A DNA stretch of 64,000 nucleotides from NCBI GenBank assembly GCA_020205615.1, contig JAINUW010000164.1, forward strand, positions 1 through 64,000, read 5' to 3'. The DNA comes from Panax quinquefolius (Eukaryota > Streptophyta > Magnoliopsida > Apiales > Araliaceae). The position numbers and the translations under genes are program-made. The number at the start of each line of letters is the position of its first letter. Positions within the stretch are counted from its first letter, which is position 1. The notes beneath the pieces are model-generated. The model had not been told where the DNA came from. It saw only the letters and a program-made list of their open reading frames with translations, and made no database searches. This document shows positions 43,830-56,618 of the stretch, one piece after another.

Positions 43830-46800
43830 ACGGTTGTAGTAGATAAATAAGGTCGGAGCAGGAGAAGGTACTAGAGGAGGAAGAGAAAATGATAATGGAT
43901 GTCCTTTGTCAATTTCGTTATTATTTTGATTTTAGTTTTGTTGTTAGATCCCAAATGTTTGAATTTGAATTTGAAATTATGGCAGGTTATTTTCCTTGAT
44001 TTTAGGTTTCTTTATTAATGTGAATTGTATTTAGTTTTTTGTAATATGAATCCTAATTACACTCTTTTTGTAATTATTTAGTTGATGACTTTTTTCATAA
44101 TTACTTTTTTTATTTGTTGTATACTTATGTAAAGGACCCTATAAAAAATAAAATAAAAGAATCGCCTGTACCTATTAAAGAAAATGGAAGTCAATTAATT
44201 CAACCATTCTTTATATACTCAATCTCAAGAAGAAAAAACGTATTGAGTAAAAAAGTTTCATATTAATTATAAAATATAATATAAAATAAATCAATAAATA
44301 TGGAGAATCAAAACATACTCTTAGCCACAAAAAGAAGAAAAAACCCTTCGACCCTCTCAGTTCATAACGCAATGCGACCAATTTTTTTTCCAGTGATTCT
44401 CCTCTTCTACAACAAAGTTAAAAAATAAATCATCCACCAACTAGACCAGTACTTTTCTTTGAAAGTAATTTTTTTTAAAGATACATATATAGAATCTAGA
44501 TGTATAAATTTTGTAAATTATAATACATATCTTTGTTAACTTTTTTTTATTTATTATTTGATTCATCAGAAAACTTGGTTGGGATTCTTGTTCTTTATAA
44601 TTGAAAGTTTCAAGTGGAAAAAAATATGCTCACAATCCAGGTTTTATTATTCTTTGATAATTTATTTACCTTAAATTTTTTTCTCTTTTTCTTTCTCCAA
44701 GAACAAACATGGATAGGAGCTCCAATTGGTTCCTATTGAAGGACTCCATTAAGTCTGCTACCCATCCTAAGAATTTCAATTTTTTAGATTACAACAAATT
44801 GTATTATATACACTTGTCATTAAAACAAGACTTGTTTAGCTTAATTTACTTGTATCAATTTTATATACAACTAATTGTAATATAAAATTGTGGTATTTTA
44901 TATTTTTATCAACGCATCACTATTGATCAACTGAATTTATTCACCGATGGTCACTTGGTTCATTGGTACGGCTTACTTCATCTTGTTGACAAAAATATTG
45001 TCTTATTTAGGATAAACTAACTTATGACAGTGCAAAGCACGATTACTATAAAATTATTGAAATATTTATACTTTTTTTTTTGTATTATACTATAAATATT
45101 AATTATACTTTTTTGTATTATACTATAAATATTAATTATACTTTTTTGTGTTATGCCGAAAATCATAAACGAATACCAAAAAATTATGTTTGTTTTATTA
45201 TATATTTATACAGATCACCTTCCGTCTGTGTGTTAATATTGTATTGATCAAAATTAACCTCATAATAACTACTCCCGGATCAAAGCAAACCTCGTTTTTA
45301 TCGGGAAAAAAAAAGATGAGCCTAATTGGACCACCAGCTACTGTGACATTGGAGTAGTCCCTTTCGATATCTGAAGCATTCAAGTATTGAGACAAATTAA
45401 GATGACCATTTGATGATATTGAGCTTAAAGTAGTATATATCAACAGTATCCTCCAAATCAACATCAACCCCCAGATTTGGACACAGGCGGGAGAGTGATC
45501 TCTCCGTCTGCATGTCAACCCTGTATTGGATATAATTTCATGTTAATCATTCCCTCAACCCCTGCATTAAAGTCGTCTATTTAAATCTCATAAAAATGTA
45601 ATTGATCATTTAAATACGTTGTATTTCAAATAGACATTTAACTTGAAACTACCTAAAATAATAATAAAAATATATAATTATTTCAGTATTATTAAGGGAG
45701 AGGAAGAGGGATATTGCGATCAAAATGCATCCACGTCTATACTAGTACATTATTTAATTACGAGAAATATATCATTTCTATTGTTTTCAGGTAGGGTCTG
45801 TAGGGATGGCAAGTAGGCAGAAGCCAGAACGGATGGCAAAGGGGTAGGGGTACGGGCAGGGGCAAACAATGTAAATCTCACTCCAATTGAATACTAGATC
45901 TCTAATTATTTTCTCTATAACAGACAATCACCATTGTGAATTTCAAGGATAATATATAAATTGGCCCGATTAAATTATATATATATTCTAATATATGGAG
46001 TCAAATTAAAATTTTATAAATTTTTTCAATCAAATCTCAATCTTTATCGCTCTTTCCACAGTATACATGTTATAAGTACTTAGTTTAAAGACATAGATTA
46101 ATTTAGTTGATATCAATATATACAAATAGAAATTAATATATATCATATATAAACTATCTAAAAGGTCTATTATTATTTATAAAATATATTGATTGATTTT
46201 TAAAATATATAAATTTAAAACATCTTAAATAAATTTAAAAAAATTAATATTAATTTTATAATTCAAAAAATTTTAATGGCATCTATATATTCTTAACTAA
46301 TCAACTGCTATATTAGTTTATAATGTTTATAATTTTAGTTGATAGATACAACATTGTATATTTTCTCTCCTCCCAATATTTGCTTTATCTTGTTATTGTT
46401 CTCTTAATATTCTTAATATTGTTTTATTCTGTTATTGTTAACTCTTGGGGCTTTTTTCTCTCTGCGTTAAAACACTGCACACTGCAGCACATTGTTACTC
46501 TTGAATATTTCTTGCTTTACAAAAAATGTCTTATATGCTAATCATTTTTATTTTGCAAAAAAGAAATTCTATCAAGTGAATATAAATCAAAAATGTGTAA
46601 TATTTATAATATTTGCATGTATACCTACTCTAAAACACATACTGTTGTGTGTGGACTGTGAATGACGATTGCCTCAGTAAACACTGCAAAGAAACTAAAC
46701 AGCTGCACAACACGACTAAACAAAAAATTAGATTAAAATTCAAAAAATAATACATTACCTAAAGACTCTTTACAACTTAAAATAACTTACCACCACAATA

Positions 46801-47800
46801 TAATTAATACATACTCAATCATCAACACATCCAACCACCAAAACATCAAGCTAATCACTACTAATTTCAATAAATTTCGACAAAATTTCCTTTAAAAATT
46901 GATATCCAGAAAAATCTAAACATGTCTACAAACTTACAATCATCAATAAATATTCAAACCACCAAAACAACCATCATTCCATGCCCAAAATCATCATAAC
47001 AATGTATAATTAGTTACTTTACAAAAGACGGAACACAAAAAATATATACATGCAGAAAATAGAGAAACAACTTCGTATTCTTTAGAATTTACACCAAGTA
47101 TCCTTCAATATATACCTGAAAATATATGATCATACAGCTTTACAAAGTTTGATTGATGAAAACTTATAATGAGTAGAAATATATCACATGCAAAAAAAAT
47201 TCTTGACATTTTCAGAAATGTATAAACATGACTTCACCTTAGGTCCAAAGTTACATCAACGAAGTAGTGAATATAACCTTATCAATGATAATTTATAGTA
47301 CACTATGCAGACGAATTACCATACTTTCACTGTGTGCAACTATTGCATTCCGTCTCATCCGACCACTACAACTATGTAATTCTGCATAGCAAAACAACAA
47401 TCAACATATATATACAATTTAGTTTATTTAATGCAAACCTTAAAGTTCAAAAAAAAATTAACAAATAGTACTCGTGACAAAAAGAAAGTAAACAGTAAAA
47501 GTATATCAAAGCATATCGAAGAGTAAAAGTAGCACTATTGATTTGTCTACGGCTAGAACAATACCTATAGCGAAAACAATGCAGTTCTCTATTCTTCATC
47601 TTAAGTTACACAGCGGTACCTTCCTCGATGCTACCCTACTAACAGGATACAAACTATGACCATAAAGGCTTATCACCGCCAAGAAAAATCGAAAGTAATC
47701 AGACTTCAAATACGGAGAGTTGAAACACTCTCGGCCTTACCATTAGCACCTGTCATTCACAAATCCCAAACAGAAAAAAGGAACTTTTCTTAATGTGTAG
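43830..47800. other. Intergenic, AT-rich, no gene supported
   Basis: No frame over 110 residues and no recognisable domain. Contents noted: a 33-bp tandem repeat ending ATACTATAAATATTAAT (45067-45155), a diverged direct repeat pair (TCCGTCTGTGTGTTAATATTG at 45222 and TCCGTCTGCATGTCAACCC at 45503) around a 106-residue minus frame of unknown nature, a G-rich motif at 45841-45862, and very AT-rich DNA at 45950-46330. Confidence 0.5.
45841..45862 (+). other. Potential G-quadruplex motif
   Basis: Four G runs (4, 4, 3 and 4 bases) separated by loops of two or three bases: GGGGTAGGGGTACGGG then CAGGGG. Preceded by GGCAAAG. It is isolated in otherwise AT-rich DNA. Confidence 0.75.
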
Positions 47801-47904
47801 AAATCTCAAGTTTTCTCTTATTGGATACAAAAATCCTAAGTTCTCTCTTATTTGATACAAAAATCATTGAGAGCAGTCGTAGTATAATAAAACTTTATTA
47901 CATT

Positions 47905-48042
47905 TCCACTATTCTTACAAAGCACAAATTGCAGTATTTTATTTATACCCATATTCCACTATTCTTACAAAGCACAAATTGCACTATTATTACAAAGCAC
48001 AAATTACATTTCCACTATTCTTACAAAGCACAAACTGCAACT
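47905..48042. repeat. ATTCTTACAAAGCACAAATTGC minisatellite
   Basis: Four copies of CCACTATTCTTACAAAGCACAAA or a close variant at 47907, 47952, 47984 and 48012, with spacings of 45, 32 and 28 bases. The frame 47821-48126 is made by it and is not a gene. Confidence 0.85.
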
Positions 48043-48044
48043 GT

Positions 48045-49172
48045 TAAGAAGTTGGAAGTACAGGAGTGCAGGCGAATAAGAATTTACATATTCTATCAAA
48101 ACTCAAACAGAATTCCAATCATATAGCTGTCAGTCCAAGAGACATAACTGATTGTAGGAGCTCATCATAGCTTTCCACAATTTAAGTTCTCCACTGTATA
48201 TTTTTTAAAAAGGTACGCTAGAAAACCTCAGTGTATTATTTTTTCACCTCACTGAACTCTTCTTTCCTACATCCAAAATTTAAAATATAAGTTCAGGAAT
48301 CAAGAAACCGGATCACGGACACCCTTTTTCTAAAATATTATTAATGGCAATCCTACTGCTCCCTGGGCCTTAAATAAATAGTTCAGGTTATTCAGGAATG
48401 AGCTATAAAAATTTCCCTTACAAAACACAAATAACAGTGGGTAATACGCTAAGATAACACTGTTAAGAATTTAAACAGTTAGCCAATGGAGGAACAGACT
48501 CTAATAATGCTCTCAGAAAATAGTACCTTGTAAGCATATTGAGGAGCGATCAAACACTAGCAAGTTGCTTATAGGCTGTAGCATTTTGTTCACTTAGATA
48601 AGTTCCAATGAGCCCCGATCATACGCCAATCTAAGACCTATAAAACAACAATATAAATGTTAAAGAGAACCATGAGAAGCTCACTCAAGAAAGCTTATGC
48701 ATGAAAAATGTCTAAAGAAATTCAAATGACATCACAAGGAAAATTAATCAGTCAATCATGAAATTTAAATAAATTGTTCTCCCTTGGTTCAAAAAATGTG
48801 AGTCCCTCGGCCCTTTAGTATTAGAGGCTCGTTAGTCTCTCATGTAATTCGAGTGCCTCAGTGTATTGAGAGTTTTCAAGCAATTGCTCAAGTAAACTTT
48901 AAGTGTTAAGAGTGTATATATTCAAACTTGAGGGAAAGCGATTTGTTAAAGTTCGGATTTACATGCTAAGGAAGAGATTTTTTAAGATAGCATGTTAGTT
49001 GATATGGTGTTTGACAGTTTGAGTGTGAAGATGATGGCTTAATATACTTTTGGGTCAAGTTGGGAACTGAGTCATCTGACGGGTACGACAAATCAAGAGC
49101 AAATCAATGATTTTTTATTTATTATTTATTTGGAGTTTTTATTATGTGTAATGTAAGAGTAATTGCTGTATT
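48045..49172. other. Intergenic, no gene supported
   Basis: No open frame of note. 48535-48645 is slightly GC-richer and lies between plausible splice signals on the minus strand, but gives no readable product. 48785-48960 has direct-repeat wording of LTR type (GTCCCTCGGCCCTTTAG, GGCTCGTTAGTCTCTC). Confidence 0.4.
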
Positions 49173-49616
49173 TACTCCCTCCGTCTCGAAATAAACGTTC
49201 TAATTGGTTTCGATAAATTGATTAATAGATTTTTCTTTTACCTAAATTATCCTTTTGATTACTTTTTAATTAAAGTATTTCTCTAATTTTCTATGACCTC
49301 ATCAATTACTCGTTCCCACTTGAATCAATTCTGTTTTTGGTATTCTCACATTGCCAATAAGTACAATAAATAGAAAGAGAGTTTAGAAAGCTATTAAATG
49401 GAAAAAATGTTATACTGAAAGTAGTACAACAGTACACCAGTTTCCAGTGTAATCTTTCTCGCATTTTTTCAGTTTCCAATAAAAGTTGTGTACAAAGATT
49501 ATGAGGGTATAAGAGGAGAAATAGAATAAAAATAGTTACTAATATAGAAATAGAACATTTATTTTGGGATATCCTAAAAAGGAAATTAAGACATTTAATA
49601 CCGAACAGAGGGAGTA
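49173..49616. mobile_element. Stowaway-like MITE, 444 bp
   Basis: Starts TACTCCCTCCGTCTCGAAAT and ends AACAGAGGGAGTA, with inner inverted stretches (AAATAAACGTTCTA against TAGAACATTTATTTTGG). TA at both ends fits the Tc1/mariner target site. No coding capacity. Confidence 0.85.
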
Positions 49617-51790
49617 TTTATTGGTTGGGATGTAGGACATTTAGTAGTGATTAGGATTTTAATGTTTAATAAGGGTATATTAGTCTTTTACTTCTTTTAT
49701 TGTTTTCCAAGTAATATTAGGATTTTGAGTCTTTATAAATATTGATGTTATCTTCACAAGTTAATAAAACTACTGATTAGGTTATTGATATTTAGCTATG
49801 ACCTATTTTATCTCTTTTGCAGTTGAGAAAACCTTGGGGTAGTGGTGTGCGAAACATCACCCAAGTAAAAGATTTTTTGGATAGTGAGGTGCAGAGCCTC
49901 ATCCAAGTTAATTTCATGTTGTTTTTTCTCAATTATTTTCAGTAATTCTTCTTCTTCAAATCTTGTCCTATATCGACCTCATCAGACTTCCTTACAATTT
50001 CTATGGACAAATATTACCCAAGAGTAGAAGTCTCAACCGCTGGTTCTCACCTACTATTAGTTACAGATAAAAGATGCTCCACAAATCACCACAATGTCTA
50101 TTACTTTTCGGCATTGTCATGTATCCACAATCATAATGAAGCTGGTTGCTATTAAGAATGCCTAGTTGGCAGCCTTGTCTCTGCTAACTTTGCTCTCATT
50201 CTGCTCTGTCAAGGTGGTTATTTTGTATTTCAAGTTCAGTTTTTTGAATGTTGGTAGTTATTATATCATGCTTGCAACTGCACATTTCATCGTATAGGAA
50301 ATAAGGGAAGTTATATAATTGGGTCAAACCAAGTCTGGCAAACTAAATTGTGCACAATCATATGGTCGTTTTGATTTTTGGCCTAGGTAGCATCTTGATG
50401 AGCATTGACACCATTCTGTTTGTGTTACTATGTGATTAAACCATTGGTCACTTTCATGCCTAGGTCCTTTCCTCTTATTTTCTAGAAATCATGATGAAAA
50501 ATATATATAAAACACATAAGGCAGAGGATATCAAATAAAACTCCCTTCCCAGGGGCCGTGGGGTGTCTTATTGCTTGTACTTGGTTGTTCTGTTTAATTA
50601 AATGTTTTTAGAGATGAATTTTAATTCTTTATGGTGACAAAGCAACGATTTTTCTGTATTTATAAGTATATTATGTAATCTGATGCGAATTATGAAGTTG
50701 AAGTGTTTCTACATTTTAAATTTGGATAGTTATTGATCTTCTGTTTGTTGTGTGTCAATAGTCTCAGGCGATTATGGTCCATCCTTGTATGATACACTGG
50801 CTAACGGATCTTGAAAGCAAGAAGTTTGGAAGAGGTTAGACCTTTTAGGTAGTATTTGCTCAGCTTTGTACTCTCTTATTTTTGTATTGCATATGGATGC
50901 TTGCAGCTATATAATTTTGCCAATTGGTGCATTTTATGGCTCTATGCTTTCTCCTTGGTAATATTGGTGACGAAGAAGTTGGGATGAGTTTAGTGAAGTG
51001 TAATATCTGTTTGGCTGAATAATCGTGATATTGCTAGCACATTCATCTAGTAACAAGTATCATGTAGTCAACTTGATTAACCTCCTTTCTCGGGGAATGA
51101 TGCTCATATTTGACTTGTGATTTTGATTTTAGCTAATTTAAGCTGCTTAAGACAAATAAGATCCATGGTCCTGTGCTGTTTTAAATTTAACTGTCAATGT
51201 TTTATTAATAAGGGAACAAATGAAAGTTTCACCAAGTCAATTTTCTTTTCTTTGCAAATCTTACCATTTTGGTTAGGAAAATTATGAAGGAAAGTTTGAC
51301 CAAATTTCCTTGTTTCCTTTACCTTTCTCAACTTAAAAATATTACCAACATGGGAATTACTTTCCTAAGTTTCAAAAACTCAAAACCAAGGTGCAAGGAA
51401 AAGGGTAAAAAAGGACAAATGGGACTCTCACAGTCTCGCTATATAAAAGAGTAACATATTTCTAGAAACTTATTTTTCAATGAAAAACCAAGTTCCGACA
51501 GAATTTCATACTAAAAATTTTGAAGATAAGAACTTTCAAATCACGTTAACATCCAACACATTCAAACTAAAGAGTATGAATATGTATCATTCAAACAGAA
51601 GTAATTAAATATAGACTATTCGTATATTTGTGTAATTAGAGGTTGAACACAAATAAATATCTGAGTTGATAAATTTGGGACCTAAGAGTATCACGAGTAT
51701 GATGTTTTGGAAGAAAATACCAAAACGCCAATACCAAACACAGTTAGCTAGGTAAATAGTAAATACGATAAAAGTATACCATTTATTTCA
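49617..51790. other. Possible solo LTR and intergenic DNA
   Basis: 49640-49990 reads like the 3' half of an LTR: TCTTTATAAATATTGATG (TATA-like), then CTTGGGGTAGTGGTGTGCG..CATCACCCAAG and GGATAGTGAGGTGCAGAGCC..CATCCAAG. I could not find a partner or the ends. 50770-50835 is an exon-like island (AG before TCTCAGGCGATTATGG, GT after GGAAGAG) without neighbours. The rest holds nothing I recognise. Confidence 0.35.
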
Positions 51791-52114
51791 TCATAGACAT
51801 GTTGCAACAACATTATGACACAATTCAGATTTAAATTTACTAAACACCTTTAAATCTTTGTCAATTAAATCTATCAAAAGGGTGAGCAATATCACATGAC
51901 TTAGGCTACAAAATTCTAGCAGCCTTTTAATAATTCCCGGGTTATATTGTGCAACATTTAGCTGATAATACTGAAAATAAGAAAAAATGAAATTGCAAAT
52001 TATAATACCTAGAAGAAGAAGAGCACTCTCAGTATTCCTCATATCCTTCCTGTTGTACAACAGTTGTTGTCGCTGCAGTGGCACTTGCATCTGCGTATTA
52101 CATAAAACAAACAC
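51791..52114 (-). CDS. Hypothetical short ORF, 107 residues
   Basis: Minus-strand open frame beginning near MQVPLQRQQLLYNRK, with a strongly hydrophobic middle and the end LLTLLIDLIDKDLKVFSKF. Its start region follows an ACGCAG acceptor-like site (52098). About 350 bases upstream on the minus strand is a TC-rich leader-like stretch (52440-52620) with a short upstream frame MVDASSLRLMK. This could be the 5' part of a spliced gene or a noncoding RNA. I do not recognise the protein, and the weak codon quality of the second half argues against a complete gene. Confidence 0.25.
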   Translation of the reverse strand: MFVLCNTQMQVPLQRQQLLYNRKDMRNTESALLLLGIIICNFIFSYFQYYQLNVAQYNPGIIKRLLEFCSLSHVILLTLLIDLIDKDLKVFSKFKSELCHNVVATCL

Positions 52115-55100
52115 CGTAAATCAGCATACTTACAAAAAAAAATACAGTCATAACTCATACGTGTATATATAGCTAGATATAGAGGGAGAAACAAGGAGGA
52201 TTTGAATCTGACCTCAACCTCTAGCAGAGAACAAAATCATATAATCAGAATCAAAAAATAACATCAATTTAGGCTATTGAGTGATGACTAAGTAATTACA
52301 AATTCGTCGCGATCGATTTCTAGGCTGATGATTTATTACACTTAAGTAATAGATAGATTACCATACTCCCGCTAATTCTCATAAATCAGTCCAAATTCCA
52401 TCAGTTTAACAATACATATGACGTAAAGAGATAAAATTGCATACTCATTTCATCAGGCGTAGAGAACTGGCGTCGACCATCGAAGAAGAAAAAAATCTGC
52501 CGATTTCCTCCTTAAAAATGAATGAATGAAGCTTTTTTTTATCTTTTCTGTATATATTATTAAGCCAAAGAAGAAAAGGAAAAAGCCCTAAAAGAGCAAC
52601 AGAAGAAAAGGAAAAAGCCCTAATCCCCTAAGTATATATGTATGTGTATGTGTGTGTTTCTGAGCCCTACCTTCGCCCTTGTACTTTATAGACCCGATAT
52701 GCCAACTATAAAATTATTTGGTAAATGTGGTATGATTATATTTGAATTTCATTTCTAATTGGCCCTTAGATCCCTCTTTTAGCTGTTAAAAACTTTCTGA
52801 TGGTTTCATACCATTAGATCTCTATTTTAGCTATTAAAAACTTTCTTATGGTTTTTATATGTTTAATTATTCCCATGCTTTATTGTAGGCCCATAATCTT
52901 TGGTTGCATATGCTTTTGTTTTCTCTCCCTTATGTGGGCTAATATTCCTTTATTAGATGTTGTTACTGGCCTATTCAAAACATGAGTACGAAAATTTCAG
53001 AAAGAAGAAATGAATTTTAAAAAATAAATTAGAAAGAACATCCATATAAGAATTCAACAACTGAGTACCAGTAGAAACATCTAGAAAACATACATGAACA
53101 GTAAATCTGTCATACCCAAAAATAAATTTTTTTAAAAAAAGACATACTTAATCAGATAAACACACACATAATATCCAAAGCATCAACCACCAAAAGGAAA
53201 AAAATAAAACAAATATAGAGACTAAAATAGAAGAAATTAAAACCCTAAGTCGAGAAAGAAGTGCACAAACCTGTCCAAAAGCCACAATAACACACAATAA
53301 CAGTAGCTATTAGACAATAATTTTTTGCATACAATACCAGGTGAAAGTTTGGAAGAGTAAGCTTGTATGAAAGAACAACAAACTACTTGATTTTTTTCTA
53401 ACACAAAAATTCCATAGGAATTAATCCTATTTAGATTTTTTCATAACTGATCTTTGCAGGACACCATGGCCAAAATCCGAAATCTTCGCCCAAATCAATT
53501 TTAGGGTCAATTATTCTCATGTTTGGTACCTTTTAGTCGCACATATTTTATGGATCTAAACTATAGAAGTACCTCGTTATCTCAGAAGTCAAAATATATA
53601 GATATTGATGCATATGAACATTACGTCATAATCTTTGTTAAACTTTGTGGATATCAGTAGGGTAGTTACTAACATGAATATGCTTGCAGACACTCTTTGT
53701 CATATATATTTGAAAACTTTTCATTTTGACCAATGATAAACCAAGGAGGCTGGAGGTCTATCTACCAAATGATTTCCTTCTTAATCCTTGGTAGGTTTGG
53801 GTTGCTGAAAAAACGTAGCTCTCCGATATATCCTTCAATTGAGGCTGGGGAAGGAAATGGATTAGAAAGTGGAATGCCTCTGTCAAATATGGGACAAAAA
53901 GGAACCTCTGTTGGTTGAGGTCTTCCTTCTGTCACTATTGGAGAAGCTCTTCTCATTTCTTCTCAACTTGCCTGATTTAAATCAGTAAGGCTTTCCATGC
54001 ATCTCCTTTTCTAATTTCAAGATGGTAAAAATATCCAATTGTAGTTCCAACTTCCAATAAATGCCTTCTACTAAGCTGTTTGTGAAGCGAATCACGGGTA
54101 ACAGTATTTCTTATGTTTTACAGGAGGTTGACGAAGATCATCTCTGGTCTCTCAAAGAACCAGCCTCAATGTCCTCAACTTTACCTATATAAGACAAATT
54201 GACAAGGTCATACCATTTCAATCAAGAGAGTCATTCATTGAGGTTCAAAAGAAATGGGGAGAAAAGTTTGGTCTTTTAACTTTGGGTCGCCCCTCATGTG
54301 TAGACCACTATAGGACCTTTCCCTCACCGTGTATTCATCACAAATTGATAATTTCTTGAAAGAGTGTTTCATCATGGTGAGACAAATGTAGAAACCTGCA
54401 AATGCAGACTATCGCGAGATATCGCACGTGTGAAATGTCCTTTAGGCTCCTTCGGCGTGGGGTATCGACACCAAAGAGAGAAATATTATTTCTAGAGAAC
54501 AAATCAAGTCTATAAGCCAGAGTTGATAATTTTTAGTTCTGCTCCAGAGTTATGCTCCTTGCAGACTGGAGCTTCTTAACCATGGAAATACTATCCTAGT
54601 CCAAACTCCAAATTTGCAATTTTTTATGGGTTATAAACACTTGTAATGTGATCAAGTTCATGGCTTCAATACTTATTTCAAGGCTCATAATTCCATAAGA
54701 ATATATTGTCGGCTCTTTTTTGGGTTCATTCCATTTAGTTTTATTCACATGTTGAAAGTTAACTCCAGTGAATCAGTGATAAGTGGAGTTCTTGATAAAT
54801 GCCTATTTTTCGTACATGTGTGCACTTTGGGGGGCAGAAGAACATTATTATTTTTTCTTTATTTTTTTCCTTTCTAATTTCATATGTGCTAAACTCTGCA
54901 GTCCACCAACTCGGGAATAAATGAAACAAAAAAAGTGTAATTTGTAGGAGTGCACACAAAACAAATAGACAAACTGAAAGTGAACTACTCTGTATCAACT
55001 TCCAAGTAATTTTTTTTAATAATATCACATCTAAACTACAACAACATTAAAAGTGAAAATTATTCAGCGAAAGAAAGTAAGGTTGGTAGGCCAAACTAAA

Positions 55101-56418
55101 TTTAAAAACTATTTTAAAATTATTCATTTGGATTGTCATATCAATTAAAGAGAAGAAGGCACGTGACCAAACACCACCTTAGCAGTAAAGAATCCATTTC
55201 CATTTCGTCATTATTGTGGTATAATGCTCCGGTCAAAAAAATTAGTAGTAACAAATACTCCTCTGTTTCAAAAAAAAAAAAGCATTTATAAGAGATCTCA
55301 AAAAAATAATATATATATATATATATATATATTTATTTATTTTAAAATAACTTGACATTCTTAATTTATCATTGTTAACGTCAAGATCCAACTGTTTGCC
55401 CAATCACCGAACAAAGAGCTAAATCTTGGACATAAATTGGGTAAATAGTGTAGACACTGTATCTATTAAGTGCTGCCAATGACTGATTCAAGCAATCAAT
55501 ACAGTGCTGCCAATGACTGATTTGCTGTGTATGGTTGGTGAGGTGCCCTGCTGGTAATTGTGAATTTTTTTTAATTTAAAATGGTTCTTTTTACCCTTCT
55601 TAAGAAAAAATCAACTGTGACTTTAAGATCATTTCAATTCTGTATAGCAACAACTGATTTACCACGACTTTAAGATCCTTTCAAGAAGGCATAAAAACCA
55701 TACATCTAAAATTCTAGGTTAGAATAAATTCAAGACGTTACTGAGACATCTTTCATGTAGTAACTCATAGTATCAAAGACTTGCTCAAAATGTATTTCAT
55801 GCAAAACTCACTATCAGTTTGAAATATTTATCTAGTAGTGGAATCCATATCACATAACCTATACTACCATTTAGCTCTCCCAGTGTAAAATGAGCCTTAT
55901 AATAACGTGAACGATCATAATCAATCTCAATTTTTTTATTTTTTGGATTTCAAGTATGAAATCCGCAAATTCAAACTAAATGAAAGAACTAAAAATGTAA
56001 ATATGGTTATACCATCCTGAACAAAGTCAAACATCCTAAAGAACTCATAACCTCTCATTCGATGATCAACCAGTGTAAATAATTCATGCAGGAATATTAG
56101 CACCTCCCATCATCAAATCTGCTCCTAATGCAGTTTAAGAAAGAAACAGAGTAAGTAACTCATTTGGTCTAGGGTTTGGTACCTGGCAGCAATCGCAAGA
56201 GTAACAGGAGATGGCCACGGAGGGAGCGAGAAGTCGGCGGACACAAAGAGAGAAAGAGAAGCACCAGTGCTGCAATAAATCGGCAGACCTAAAATGAAGA
56301 AATCGAAGGAGGGAGAAGGGAGGGAGAACTAAAATGAGAGGGGAATTGGAGACCCAAAACAAAGAGGTCAAAAGAGAAATTGAAGACCTAATAAAATAAC
56401 TTACCTTTAAAGCTTAGT
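52115..56418. other. Intergenic with two leader-like stretches
   Basis: No long frame. 52440-52640 and 56180-56400, read on the minus strand, are TC-rich and GC-richer than their surroundings and end in plausible donors (AAATGA/GTATGC; TGCCAG/GTACCA), like 5' UTR exons. 53730-53950 has overlapping frames on both strands that match nothing known. 55255-55350 has a MITE-like start (ACTCCTCTGTTTCAAA) followed by a (TA)n run. Nothing else stands out. Confidence 0.4.
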
Positions 56419-56618
56419 TTTGATCGTCTCTACGCCGACGTCGAATCCGACATTGAGGCCGCTCTTCAAGTATGTCTTATCCTCGATCTCAATTTTTAAA
56501 TTCATAGCGCAAAAAGCCGAGACAGCTTCGAATGGAAAAAATAGAGCTTCTGTAGTTGCAATTAACGCCGAGATTCGTCGCACCAAGGCTCGGTTGCTTG
56601 ATGAAGTCCCTAAATAGC
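56419..56618 (+). pseudogene. SYP7-type syntaxin fragment (broken)
   Basis: 56419-56469 reads FDRLYADVESDIEAALQ, then a GTATGT donor. After 38 bases ending TTCATAG, KAETASNGKNRASVV then AINAEIRRTKARLLDEVPK follows, ending at TAG (56616-56618). This matches the N-terminal Habc region of plant Qc-SNAREs of the SYP71/72/73 group (…DIEAVL.KAE.AS.EKNRA..VAMNAE.RRTKARL.E.V.KLQKLA). The stop sits where the family has Leu, and QRLA follows, so one base (TTG to TAG) ended the frame. The 38-base 'intron' is too short to splice normally. The first exon, the t-SNARE helix and the membrane anchor are missing. SYP7 proteins act in ER and plasma-membrane fusion; this fragment cannot. Confidence 0.8.

Noticed and set aside
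45198..45518. 106-residue minus ORF between diverged direct repeats
   Set aside because: No recognisable motif and no neighbouring exons; kept only as a note in the intergenic entry.
53733..53956. Overlapping ORFs on both strands
   Set aside because: Short, in conflict with each other, and without similarity that I recognise.
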